Below, in pieces: positions 55,101 to 63,535 of a stretch of DNA of 64,000 nucleotides. Location: the NCBI RefSeq assembly GCF_004118975.1, contig NZ_CP035376.1, positions 930,001 through 994,000 of the forward strand, in the 5' to 3' direction. Origin of the DNA: Luteimonas sp. YGD11-2. GTDB lineage: Bacteria > Pseudomonadota > Gammaproteobacteria > Xanthomonadales > Xanthomonadaceae. How positions within the stretch are numbered: position 1 is the stretch's first letter; the number at the start of each line of letters is the position of its first letter. Under the pieces are notes generated by a model. It saw only the letters and a list, made by a program, of their open reading frames with translations. It was not told where the DNA came from and made no database searches. Position numbers and translations under genes: made by a program.

Positions 55101-56138
55101 GACGCCGACTTCTTCGCCCTGGGCGGCGATTCGCTGTCGGCGGTGCACCTGCTGATGGCGATCCAGCGCCGCTTCGGCCGCGACCCCGGTCTTGGCGCGC
55201 TGTTCGCGACGCCCACGGTCGCGGCGCTCGCCGCGCGCATCGACGCCGAAGAGGAAGCGCCGGACCACGGTCTCGCACCGCTGGTGCGCCTGCGCCGTGG
55301 CGATCCGGGGCAGGCACCGCTGTTCGTGGTGCATCCCGCCGGCGGCATCAGCTGGTGTTACCGCGAACTCGCGCGTGCGCTGTCGTCCGCGCGCGACGTG
55401 CATGGCCTGCAGTCGCCGGCGCTGGACCTGGCGCAGCCGTTGCCGGCCAGCATCGATGCACTGGCGGCGGGCTACGTCGAACGCGTGGCCATGCTGCAAC
55501 CCGAAGGGCCGGTTCACCTGCTCGGCTGGTCGGTCGGCGGCATCCTCGCCCATGCGATGGCGGTGCGCCTGCGCGCGCTCGGGCGCGAGGTCGGCGTGCT
55601 GGCACTGCTCGATGCCTATCCGGCGGAGTGCTGGCGCGCCGAGCCGGAACCCGATCCCGTCGCCGCCCTGCGCGCCCTGCTGGCCATCGCCGGCTACGAC
55701 CCCGAGGGGCATCCGGAACTCACCACCCGCGAGGCCATCGTCGACTTCCTGCGCCGCGGCGAAAGCGCGCTCGGCAACCTGCCGGGCGGGGTGCTCGACG
55801 GGGTGGTGCGCACGGTCACCGATACCAACCGGCTGGTGCGCCAGCACCACCACGCGCGCTACGACGGCACCCTGCTGCATGTGCGCGCCGGCAACGACCA
55901 TGCCAACCGTCCGCAGCTGCAGCCCTCGCTGTGGGCGCCGCACGCCGCGCACGTCGAAGCGGTGGAGCTGCCGTTCCTGCACGCCGAACTCACCGGTCGC
56001 GATGCCACCACGCGCATCGCCCCGCTGCTCGATGCCCGGTTGCGGTGGTTCGAATCGGACCGCACGCACGATCGCTTGCCCGCGCAACGCCCGCACTCCG
56101 CAACCCCTCTCCCGTCGACGGGAGAGGGGCAGGGGTGA
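52143..56138 (+). CDS. entF: Enterobactin synthetase component F-like NRPS (C-A-T-TE)
   Basis: This 1331-residue single-module synthetase has condensation (about 15-440, HHLATDG at 150-156), adenylation (about 455-960, TSGSTGEPKG at 610), thiolation (Ser997 in LGGDSLSAVHL) and thioesterase (about 1065-1310, GWSVGG with Ser1130) domains. The ten specificity positions read D655 V656 W659 H698 F722 S724 L747 V755 D756 and the invariant Lys, that is DVWHFSLVDK, the serine code of EntF. It should link dihydroxybenzoate to serine and cyclise three units. No MbtH gene is adjacent. The last 11 residues come from a palindromic repeat. No clear ribosome-binding site precedes ATG 52143. Confidence 0.95.
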   Translation: MSVVPDAGEAMPQVAADTGWPLTEAQAGLWYAQRLAPDNPAFNTAHALWIDGALDVAAFASAADRAAHEATALRLRMRDGDDGPRQVVDDAHLPRLEVIDLSTAVDPAAAARDAMGRDRGTPVDPARDRLAVQHLYRLGADRFVWYFRVHHLATDGYGMALFAGRVCALYGASGDADAGAPLAALLPVFEEDAAYRVSERRGKDAAFWREAMAGMPAATGLGGGFAAAAHHCHRHVVAVDGDLRAALLASAQRIGQPWPDVLTAFTAEYCRRMSGQQEAVVGVPFMGRLGSASARVPAMVMNVLPLRVPATPETDAAAFVQAIARALVRGRRHGRYRGEQLRRDLGLLGGQRRLHGPLVNVQPFYRAPRLGALQVSLEILGTGPIDDVTIGFRGDATHALDLEIEANPALYDADDVAAHATRLLAFLAAACSAEHMDDVPLATPDEAWRYLFEVNATAHLVPDTTLSALIEHTMQATPDALAVEFEGASLTYGELERRTRALARQLQALGAAADAVVAVALPRSLELIVALVATLRAGAAYLPLDRAHPDARLQRILQSAKPVCVLAGQGDAPRFGNTAPVLVPDAWGTDTDAALAGMPQPGDAAYVIYTSGSTGEPKGVVVEHRAIVNRLEWMRTHYGIDASDRILQKTPATFDVSVWEFFLPLLAGARLVVAAPDAHRDPLALARLIRDRGVTTLHFVPSMLEAFLAAPQAQGLAVRRVFCSGEELGADLRDRFHTTVQAELHNLYGPTEAAVDVSYWPASADDISRPVPIGFPVWNTRLYVLDARMRPLPAGVVGDLYLGGVQLARGYLGRDDLTAERFIDDPHVPGARLYRTGDVARWRRDGAVEFLGRSDHQVKLRGLRIELGEIESAILASAAVRRAGVIVREDRPGDRRLVAYLQPEGAVDLAALRTAVAARVPDYMVPAAFVVLDDWPVTANGKLDRGALPAPVHGAAAGEAPRSPTGQALAALFAQALGVDAGAVPADADFFALGGDSLSAVHLLMAIQRRFGRDPGLGALFATPTVAALAARIDAEEEAPDHGLAPLVRLRRGDPGQAPLFVVHPAGGISWCYRELARALSSARDVHGLQSPALDLAQPLPASIDALAAGYVERVAMLQPEGPVHLLGWSVGGILAHAMAVRLRALGREVGVLALLDAYPAECWRAEPEPDPVAALRALLAIAGYDPEGHPELTTREAIVDFLRRGESALGNLPGGVLDGVVRTVTDTNRLVRQHHHARYDGTLLHVRAGNDHANRPQLQPSLWAPHAAHVEAVELPFLHAELTGRDATTRIAPLLDARLRWFESDRTHDRLPAQRPHSATPLPSTGEGQG
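56104..56129. repeat. 26-bp perfect palindrome inside the 3' end of entF
   Basis: CCCCTCTCCCGTC (56104-56116) and GACGGGAGAGGGG (56117-56129) form a perfect 26-bp palindrome, continuing into a G-rich CAGGGGTGAGGG-type tail. This is the widespread proteobacterial intergenic repeat form. Here it encodes the last residues of the synthetase, whose stop codon is at 56136-56138. Confidence 0.75.
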
Positions 56139-56173
56139 GGGCAACCTCTCCATCGATCACCCCAGGACCCGCC

Positions 56174-56932
56174 ATGCATCTCACCGGCTTTGAAGGCAGG
56201 ATCGCGCTGGTCACCGGCGCCGCGGGCGGCATCGGCGCCGCGGTCGTCGCGCTGCTGCGCGATAGCGGTGCGACGGTGATCGCCACCGACGTCGCCGTAC
56301 CGGCAATCAAGGCCGACAACGTCCATGCCTTCGCCCTCGACGTCACCGATTCCGCCGCGGTCGATGCACTGGTCGCGCGGGTCGAAGCCGACATCGGCCC
56401 GATCGACCTCGCCGCCCATGTCGCCGGGGTGCTGTCCACCACTGCCGTCACCGGGACCTCCGACGCCGAATGGCGCCGCACGTTCGCCGTCAATACCGAC
56501 GGGGTCTTCCACGTCGGCCGCGCCCTGGCCCGCGTGATGGCGCCGCGCCGGCGTGGCGCCCTGGTGGTGGTCGGCTCCAATGCCGCCGGGATTCCCCGCC
56601 AGGCCATGGCCGCCTATGCCGCGTCGAAGGCCGCGGCCACGATGTTCGTGCGCTGCCTCGGCCTCGAACTGGCACCACACGGCGTGCGCTGCAACGTCGT
56701 TGCTCCCGGCTCGACCCGGACCCCCATGCAGACCGGCATGTGGGCCGACGACGGGGGCGAGGCCCGGGTCATCGCCGGCACCCTGGAGAACTTCAAGAGC
56801 GGGATCCCGCTGGGCAAGCTCGCCGAACCCGGTGATATCGCCAACGCGGTGATGTTCCTGCTCTCCGAGCAGGCCGGGCATATCGCCATCAGCGACCTCT
56901 ATGTGGACGGTGGCGCCACCCTGCGGGCCTGA
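56174..56932 (+). CDS. entA: 2,3-Dihydro-2,3-dihydroxybenzoate dehydrogenase EntA
   Basis: This 252-residue short-chain dehydrogenase oxidises dihydro-dihydroxybenzoate to 2,3-dihydroxybenzoate with NAD. NAD-binding GAAGGIG lies at about 16-22. The active-site YAASK is preceded by the catalytic Ser in [20 protein letters not shown] near the end is typical. It follows entF by 35 bases with the repeat between. The 266 bases after it contain an imperfect CCGGACC/GGTCCGG hairpin (56934-56978) and no other feature I can support. Confidence 0.93.
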   Translation: MHLTGFEGRIALVTGAAGGIGAAVVALLRDSGATVIATDVAVPAIKADNVHAFALDVTDSAAVDALVARVEADIGPIDLAAHVAGVLSTTAVTGTSDAEWRRTFAVNTDGVFHVGRALARVMAPRRRGALVVVGSNAAGIPRQAMAAYAASKAAATMFVRCLGLELAPHGVRCNVVAPGSTRTPMQTGMWADDGGEARVIAGTLENFKSGIPLGKLAEPGDIANAVMFLLSEQAGHIAISDLYVDGGATLRA

Positions 56933-57198
56933 GCCGGACCGGGGGGCGGCCCGGCGGTGCAGCCGCGGGAGGGTCCGGTGACCGCCACCCGGGCCTCACG
57001 GCCCGCGCCGCGGTTCGCGCATACTCCGGCCTGGTGTCCAGGCTGTAGGGGGTGCGTCGTGGCGGCCCGCGCGCGGGACCGGTGGCCCTCAAGAAACCGC
57101 GGGAGCGGCCGATCTCACCGGGATAGCGGGCAGGGCGCCAGGCGTGTCCGTGCGGCTCATGTGGGTCACTGTCAGCAACGGATCCGGAGAACGAGGGA

Positions 57199-58440
57199 AT
57201 GGCCCTGAGGGTTGAGGAACGCAAGGTCGCCGTCGCGGACCTCGTCGAGGGCATGTATGTCTGCCGGCTCGATCGCGACTGGGAAGGCACGCCGTTCCCG
57301 CTGCAGGGGGTGATGATCGCCGACCAGGCCGACATCGACCTGCTGGCGTCGCTGTGCGAGTGGGTCTATGTCGACACCCTGCTGGGCGTGGCACCGCTGG
57401 AACCGGTGGTGGTCGCCGCACCGGCACGCGACGTGGGCCCGGTGTTCGACAACAGCGAGATCGAGGCGCTGCAGCACAGCCAGGCGTATCCGCAGCTCGC
57501 GGCGTTCGACACCGAGCTGCCGCAGGCGCGCGAGGCGCAGGCCGAGGTGGTGCGCCTGGCCACGCGCATCCTCGACGAGGTCCGCGCCGGCCGGCCGATT
57601 GCCGCCGGCGAGGTGCGCGAGGCGGTGGAGCCGATGGTGCGCAGCATGGTGCGCAATGCCGACGCCTTCCTGTGGGTGGACCGGCTGCGCGAGCGTGGCG
57701 ACTACGCCTACGACCACGCGCTGGGTTGCAGCGCGCTGGCCGCCGCGCTCGGCCGCCACCTGGGGCTGCCGGAGCCGTTGCTGGTGGATCTGGCCGCGGG
57801 GGCGCTGCTGCTCGACATCGGCAAGCTGCGCGTGCCGCCCGAGCTGCTGGCGCGTCCCGGAACGCTGGACGCGCAGGAAATGCGCGAGGTGCAGGCCCAT
57901 GTCCAGCATGCGCTGGACCTGCTTGATCATGGCGCGGCGGTGCCGGCGCACGTCTGCGAGATGATCGCGACCCACCACGAGCGCATCGACGGCAATGGCT
58001 ACCCGGCCGCGCTCGAAGGCGACCGCATCCCGCTGCTGGGGCGCATCGCCGCGGTGATCGATTCCTACCACGCGATGACCAGCCCCCGTCCGCACCGGCC
58101 GGCGATGGCGCAGCACGTCGCGCTGCAGCAGCTCTACCGTGGACGTGGTACCGCGTATGCCGGCGAGGTCGTCGAGCAGTTCATGCAGTGCATGAGCGTG
58201 TACCCGGTGGGTTCGCTGGTCGAGCTCAATACCGGCGAGGTGGCCATCGTCATGGCGCAGAACGCCGCGCGCCGGCTGATGCCGCGGGTGATGGTGCTGA
58301 CCACCCCCGACCGCGAGGTGCTGGACCACTTCGGCACGCTGGATCTGATGATGCAGGGCGATCGCGATGCCGCCATCCGCATCGTCGGGGCGCTGTCGCC
58401 GGACGAATGCGGCCTCGATCCGGTCGAGCTGTTCCTGTGA
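57199..58440 (+). CDS. DUF3391/HD-GYP domain protein, HD motif altered
   Basis: This 413-residue protein has the N-terminal DUF3391 domain (about 1-120) and an HD-GYP domain (about 140-330). The HD-GYP motifs include HHERIDGNGYP (259-269) with an intact GYP. The usual HDIGK, however, reads LDIGK (L205-D206), so the HD histidine is replaced by Leu. Active HD-GYP enzymes hydrolyse cyclic-di-GMP; loss of the His should weaken metal binding, so activity is uncertain. The ribosome-binding site GAGGGA lies just before ATG 57199. The next gene is an EAL protein. Confidence 0.9.
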   Translation: MALRVEERKVAVADLVEGMYVCRLDRDWEGTPFPLQGVMIADQADIDLLASLCEWVYVDTLLGVAPLEPVVVAAPARDVGPVFDNSEIEALQHSQAYPQLAAFDTELPQAREAQAEVVRLATRILDEVRAGRPIAAGEVREAVEPMVRSMVRNADAFLWVDRLRERGDYAYDHALGCSALAAALGRHLGLPEPLLVDLAAGALLLDIGKLRVPPELLARPGTLDAQEMREVQAHVQHALDLLDHGAAVPAHVCEMIATHHERIDGNGYPAALEGDRIPLLGRIAAVIDSYHAMTSPRPHRPAMAQHVALQQLYRGRGTAYAGEVVEQFMQCMSVYPVGSLVELNTGEVAIVMAQNAARRLMPRVMVLTTPDREVLDHFGTLDLMMQGDRDAAIRIVGALSPDECGLDPVELFL

Positions 58441-58492
58441 ACCCGGCAACCGCGCGGCTGGCGCGCGACCGGTGCTGAACCGCGGCGCGACC

Positions 58493-59704
58493 ATGCAGGC
58501 GGTGGCGCAGGCGATCGCTGCCGGCGGCGGCGACGACGAGCTTGCCGTGCTGGTGGTGCGTGGCCGGCGCACGCGCGAAACCGAGCTGTCGCTGGGCTAC
58601 GCGGTGGCCGATGCGCTCGCCGCCGCGATGGAAGCGAAGCTGGTCGCCAGCCTGCGTGCCCAGGACACGGTGCTGCGGATCGGCGAACATGCGTTCGTGG
58701 TGCTGCTGCCCGGTGTGCGCGGGCGCCAGCACGCCGCGCTTGCGGCGGCCAAGCTGGTGCGCGCGCTGGGGCAGCCGTTGATGCTGGAAGGCTGGCAGCT
58801 GCATCCGTCGGTGACCGTGGGGTTGGCGTTGTACCCGTCCGATGGCACCGACGCCGACGCGCTGTGCCTGCACGCCGACCAGGCCTGCCACGAGGCACGC
58901 AACGAGGCGGACGGGTTCGCCTTCTGGCACCGGCCGGTGCATGCCGACAGCTTCACCCATGACGAACTGCGCGATGCCCTGGCCCGCAACCAGCTGGAGC
59001 TGTACCTGCAGCCGGTCCTCGACCTGCACGACAGCCGCATCTCCGGCTACGAAGCGCTGGCCCGCTGGAACCACCCGCGCATCGGCATGGTGCCGCCACC
59101 GGCATTCGTCGGCGAGGCCGAACGCACGGGCCTGATCGGTGAACTCACGCGCTGGAGCCTCACCGTGGCGCTGCGCCATCTCGCGCAGCTGCGGCGCGAG
59201 GGCCATATGGTGCGCATGAACGTGAACCTGTCGGTGGTGGCGCTGCAGATGCCCGGCTTCGCGTTGCAGGTCATGGATCTGCTGCGGGTCTGGCAGGTGC
59301 CGCCAGCGGCGCTGGCGCTGGAAGTGACGGAGAGTGCGCTGATGCGCGACGTCGTGCGCGCGCAGGGCGTGCTGGCGGAGCTGCACGACGAGGGCATCCG
59401 CATCTCCATCGATGATTTCGGCACCGGCTATTCGTCGATGGCCTACCTGCAGCGGCTGCCCACCGACGAGCTGAAGATCGACCGCAGCTTCGTGATCGAC
59501 ATCGCCACCAGCGACCGCGCCCGCCATCTCGTCGGCTCGATGGTCGATCTCGGGCACAACCTGGGCCTCGAGGTGGTCGCCGAGGGGGTGGAGGACGAGG
59601 CCACGCTGGCACTGCTGCGCGACCTCGGTTGCGATCGCGCGCAGGGCTACGTGATCGGCCGCCCGCGCCCGGCGACCGACATCGTGTCCGCCGCCGGGGT
59701 CTGA
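58493..59704 (+). CDS. EAL-domain phosphodiesterase with degenerate GGDEF
   Basis: This protein of about 403 residues has a GGDEF-like domain (about 15-160) in which the GGDEF motif is GEHAF (64-68), so cyclase activity is unlikely. The EAL domain (about 170-403) has EAL at 187-189 and conserved NVNLS, EVTES, DDFGTGYSS, LKIDRSF and AEGVE motifs, so cyclic-di-GMP hydrolysis is likely. GTG 58472 is an alternative start; the start is uncertain because no clear ribosome-binding site is visible. It begins 52 bases after the HD-GYP gene, so the two probably form a unit. Confidence 0.87.
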   Translation: MQAVAQAIAAGGGDDELAVLVVRGRRTRETELSLGYAVADALAAAMEAKLVASLRAQDTVLRIGEHAFVVLLPGVRGRQHAALAAAKLVRALGQPLMLEGWQLHPSVTVGLALYPSDGTDADALCLHADQACHEARNEADGFAFWHRPVHADSFTHDELRDALARNQLELYLQPVLDLHDSRISGYEALARWNHPRIGMVPPPAFVGEAERTGLIGELTRWSLTVALRHLAQLRREGHMVRMNVNLSVVALQMPGFALQVMDLLRVWQVPPAALALEVTESALMRDVVRAQGVLAELHDEGIRISIDDFGTGYSSMAYLQRLPTDELKIDRSFVIDIATSDRARHLVGSMVDLGHNLGLEVVAEGVEDEATLALLRDLGCDRAQGYVIGRPRPATDIVSAAGV

Positions 59705-59744
59705 GCGCGGCATCCGGCGACGGCGCGCCGGTACCGGCTGCGGG

Positions 59745-61556
59745 TCAGCCGATCGGTTCGTCGAGGATCAGCTGGCGCACGAAGCGCACCGGCGGCGCGC
59801 CCTTCGACAGCACCTCGTCGTGGTAGGCCTTGAGGTCGAACGCATCGCCGCGCTTCTCCTCGACCGCACGGCGCATGTCGAAATGTTCCTGCGCGCCAAC
59901 GAAGTAGGTCGGCAGCTGCGCGGAACTCACCTGGGCGCGGATCCACTTGCCGGCGGCCTCGCTCTCCTGCTGGAAGGTGGTGCGCACCATCAGTTCCATC
60001 GCCTGCTCGCGCTCCCAGCCATCGACGTGCACGCCGATGTCGAGGATCGCGTTGGCCACCGAGCGCAGGTAGAACTTCAGTTGCACCAGCCGGAACAGCG
60101 GGTCGTGGTCGAGGTAGCCGGCCTGCGCCATCACCTCCTCGGTGTACACCGCCCAGCCTTCGGCGAACGGGCCGGAGCGCAGTACAGCACGCAGCGTGGA
60201 CGGATGACCCACCGAGTGCGCGCCCTCCAGGTAGTGCCCCGGCACGCCCTCGTGGATCGACAGCAGGTGGATCATGCGGTCGTTGTACTCGCGCAGGAAC
60301 GAGGTCGCCTGCGCGTCGCTCCACTCGTCCGGGATCGGCGAGATCGCGTAGTAGGTCTCCAGCCCCTTGTCCAGCGGGCCGGGCGAGTCGCAATAGGCCA
60401 CGGCCACCCCGCGCTGGAACTCCGGCATCTCGATGATGCGCACCGGTGCATCCGGCACGGTGACCAGGTCGTGCTCGCGGGTGAATGCGGTGGCGACGTC
60501 GAGCGTCTGCCGCGCGAAGTCGAACACCTGGTCGCGGGCGGGGCGTTCGGCATAGGCGAGTTCGAGCGCTGCCTCGATCGCCGCCTGCTGCTGCGCATCG
60601 TCGGGTGTCGCCGGCAACGCCGGGGCGCCGTCGCGGTCCTTCAGGACGTTCTGCGCGATGGCGTACATCTCGCTTCGCACGCGCGCGATATCGGCCTCGG
60701 CGCGCTGGCGGATCTCCTCGCGCGACAGCGAGGCGTTGAGCGAGTAGCGCAGCTTCTGGTCGAACAGCTCCGCACCGATGCGGAAGTCGCCTGCGGCATT
60801 CGGCACCAGGGTGCCGTCGATCCAGGCCTGGTGCTCCTCGACCGCGGCGCGCAGACCGGCTACCGCGGCATCCAGGCGCGTGCGTGCCTCGCCATCGAGG
60901 CTGCCGGCGTGAGGGGTGATGAACTGGTCCATCAGCGACAGCAGGCCGCGGTTCTGCCGTGCCACGGTGTCCGCATGCACCTTCGGCACCCGCGCCGGAT
61001 CGAGGTTGTCGCGCATCTGCGCGAACAGCGTCGGCAGCGCTTCCATGCGCGCGGTCGCCGAGGCCAGGCGTTCCGGCAGCGGCGCGAACTCGCGTGCCAT
61101 CAGGTTGTAGATCGCGCCACCGGCCAGGCCGTTGTAGAGCAGCGGGTCCCAGGCCCAGGACTGCAGCGTTTCCACGTTCCAGATGGTGGCTTCAAGCCGG
61201 TTGCGCAGCAGCAGTGCGTCGACCTGGTTCTCGCGCGACAGCTGGCTGGCGTCGATGCCATCGAGTTCGGCCAGCAGGGCGCGGTTGGCATCCACCGCGC
61301 GCTGGCGTCCTTCGGCGCTGAGGTCGTCGATGCGCGCATCGTGGCGATGCTCGCCGGTGCGGGTGGCACTGATCGGCGACTGCTCGAACCAGGTGGCCAG
61401 CGCGCGGTCGGCGAGTGCGGCAAAGGCCTGGTCGGCCTCACCCTGTGCGGCCACGGTGGTCGTGGCAGCAGGGCTGTCCGTGGTGGCGGGGGTGGTCGAC
61501 GGCTGGCAGCCGGCGAGGACAGCGATCAGGGACAGGGCAAGCAGGCTGTGGCGCAT
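59745..61556 (-). CDS. DUF885 family lipoprotein, putative metallopeptidase
   Basis: This is a 603-residue lipoprotein (lipobox LAGC, then a Thr/Ala/Pro linker to about residue 40) with the all-helical DUF885 domain. A zinc-like motif HEGVPGH lies at 435-441, and EGWAVYTEEVMAQAGY follows, both typical of this peptidase-like family. The frame is open far upstream, but only in antisense of the next gene; ATG 61556 begins the lipoprotein signal. Substrate unknown. Confidence 0.88.
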   Translation of the reverse strand: MRHSLLALSLIAVLAGCQPSTTPATTDSPAATTTVAAQGEADQAFAALADRALATWFEQSPISATRTGEHRHDARIDDLSAEGRQRAVDANRALLAELDGIDASQLSRENQVDALLLRNRLEATIWNVETLQSWAWDPLLYNGLAGGAIYNLMAREFAPLPERLASATARMEALPTLFAQMRDNLDPARVPKVHADTVARQNRGLLSLMDQFITPHAGSLDGEARTRLDAAVAGLRAAVEEHQAWIDGTLVPNAAGDFRIGAELFDQKLRYSLNASLSREEIRQRAEADIARVRSEMYAIAQNVLKDRDGAPALPATPDDAQQQAAIEAALELAYAERPARDQVFDFARQTLDVATAFTREHDLVTVPDAPVRIIEMPEFQRGVAVAYCDSPGPLDKGLETYYAISPIPDEWSDAQATSFLREYNDRMIHLLSIHEGVPGHYLEGAHSVGHPSTLRAVLRSGPFAEGWAVYTEEVMAQAGYLDHDPLFRLVQLKFYLRSVANAILDIGVHVDGWEREQAMELMVRTTFQQESEAAGKWIRAQVSSAQLPTYFVGAQEHFDMRRAVEEKRGDAFDLKAYHDEVLSKGAPPVRFVRQLILDEPIG

Positions 61557-61745
61557 CGAAGCACTCCGCGAACGTGGGACGGCAGGGCGGCAAGCGTAGT
61601 CGCCGCGTCCGATGTGCGCACCCTGCATCGCGATGCATGACCATCGGCCTATGCCTTTCACGCGCCGCAGTGTCGAGAATCGGGGCAGGGCCGGCATGCG
61701 TCGGTGACATACCCGCATCGCCGTGATGCACGCTGGAGCACTGCC

Positions 61746-63374
61746 TTGAAACGACGCGACTTCATCGCCCTCGGTGGCCTGGGTGCCGCCGGTGTCCTGG
61801 TGCCGGGCTGGTTCGGCCGCGCCGTCGCCGCCGAGGTGCTGGCCACGCCACTCGACGCGGCGATGAAGAAGCCGCTGGCCGATGCGGGCCTGCAGGCCGC
61901 ACGCGATGCCGGCGCCAGCTACTGTGACGTGCGCATCGGCCGCTACCTGCGCCAGTACGTGATGACCCGCGAGGACCGGGTCGAGAACGTGGTCAACGGC
62001 GAGTCGATCGGCGCCGGCATCCGCGTCATCGTCGACGGTGCCTGGGGCTTCGCCGCCACCAACACCCTGACCACGCAGGCGGTGGCCGATGCCGCACGCC
62101 AGGCGGCGGCGATCGCGCGCGCCAATGCGCGGTTGCAGGTCGAACCGGTGCGGCTGGCACCGGCACCGGCGCTCGGCGAAGTGGCCTGGCGCACGCCGGT
62201 CGTGCGCAATGGCATGGAAGTGCCGGTCGAGGAGAAGGTCGACCTGCTGCTGGGCGTCAATGCCGCGGCGATGGGGGCGGGTGCCAGCTTCGTCAGCTCG
62301 CGCATGTTCGTCATCAACGAGCAGAAGTACTTCGCCTCCACCGATGGCTCCTACATCGACCAGGACGTGCACCGCATCTGGGTGCCGTTCACTGTGACCG
62401 CGATCGACAAGGCCAGCGGGAAGTTCCGCACCCGCGACGGGCTGTCGGCACCGATGGGCATGGGATACGAATATCTCGACGGCGACCGCTCGCAGCGCTT
62501 CGAGCTGCCGGGCGGCGTGGTTGCCTACGGCCGCAGCTACGACATGCGCGAGGACGCGATCGCGGCCGCGCGCCAGGCGCAGGAAAAGCTGCGCGCGCCC
62601 TCCGTGCAGCCGGGCAAGTACGACCTGGTGGTGGATCCGTCCAACCTGTTCCTCACCATCCACGAGAACGTCGGCCACCCGCTCGAGCTCGACCGCGTGC
62701 TCGGCTACGAGGCCAACTACGCCGGCACCAGTTTCGCCACGCTCGACAAGCGCGGCAGCTACCAGTGGGGCAGCGACATCGTCACCCTGTTTGCCGACAG
62801 GACCCGGCCGGGCAGCCTCGGCGCCGTCGGCTACGACGACGAGGGCGTGCCCACCAAGCAGTGGGACCTGGTGCGCGACGGCATCCTCGTCGACTACCAG
62901 GCCACCCGCGACCAGGCCCATATCCTCGGCAAGACCGAATCCGATGGCTGCTCCTATGCCGATTCGTGGTCGAGCGTGCAGTTCCAGCGCATGCCCAATG
63001 TCTCGCTCGCACCGGGCAAGGCGCCGCTGACGGTGGCGGAGATGATCGCCGGCGTCGAGCGCGGCCTGTACGTGCACGGCCGCGGTTCGTACTCGATCGA
63101 CCAGCAGCGCTACAACTCGCAGTTCGGCGGCCAGCTGTTCTACGAGATCCGGAACGGCGAGATCGCCGGCATGGTCGAGGACGCCGCCTACCAGATCCGC
63201 ACGCCGGAGTTCTGGAACGCGTGTTCGGCGATCTGCGACGAACGCGATTTCCGCCTCGGCGGCTCGTTCTTCGACGGCAAGGGGCAGCCGGGACAGGTGT
63301 CGGCGGTGTCGCACGGCTCGGCCACCACGCGTTTCGACGGCATCAACATCATCAACACGGCAAGGAGCCTGTAG
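61746..63374 (+). CDS. Tat-exported TldD family metallopeptidase
   Basis: This 542-residue protein has a twin-arginine signal (KRRDFIALGGLGAAG) and a TldD/PmbA-type peptidase fold. The zinc motif is HENVGH (306-311). The start is TTG 61746, with GGAG 8 bases upstream (GGAGCACTGCC before TTG). The next gene has the same pattern. A later ATG would lose the signal, so TTG is well supported. Known TldD proteins are cytoplasmic and act with TldE; a Tat-exported version is unusual. The following gene is a paralogue. Confidence 0.88.
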   Translation: MKRRDFIALGGLGAAGVLVPGWFGRAVAAEVLATPLDAAMKKPLADAGLQAARDAGASYCDVRIGRYLRQYVMTREDRVENVVNGESIGAGIRVIVDGAWGFAATNTLTTQAVADAARQAAAIARANARLQVEPVRLAPAPALGEVAWRTPVVRNGMEVPVEEKVDLLLGVNAAAMGAGASFVSSRMFVINEQKYFASTDGSYIDQDVHRIWVPFTVTAIDKASGKFRTRDGLSAPMGMGYEYLDGDRSQRFELPGGVVAYGRSYDMREDAIAAARQAQEKLRAPSVQPGKYDLVVDPSNLFLTIHENVGHPLELDRVLGYEANYAGTSFATLDKRGSYQWGSDIVTLFADRTRPGSLGAVGYDDEGVPTKQWDLVRDGILVDYQATRDQAHILGKTESDGCSYADSWSSVQFQRMPNVSLAPGKAPLTVAEMIAGVERGLYVHGRGSYSIDQQRYNSQFGGQLFYEIRNGEIAGMVEDAAYQIRTPEFWNACSAICDERDFRLGGSFFDGKGQPGQVSAVSHGSATTRFDGINIINTARSL

Positions 63375-63535
63375 GCGATCCACCTTGCCGGCGGCCGTCG
63401 CCGCAGGCGCAACCAGCCCGATCCGTGCACCATGCCGGAACCATCGAGCGTCGCGAGCAGCCACGTGAGGCCATCGCGACCACCGCTGTACCACCGCCGC
63501 GGCAGCCGTCGCGCGCATATTTGGGGAGAACTGCC

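Noticed and set aside
52044..56153. A 1369-codon minus-strand ORF across the whole entF region
   Set aside because: It is the antisense shadow of the synthetase; the plus strand carries clear C-A-T-TE motifs, and the minus-strand product is Arg/His-rich with no family match.
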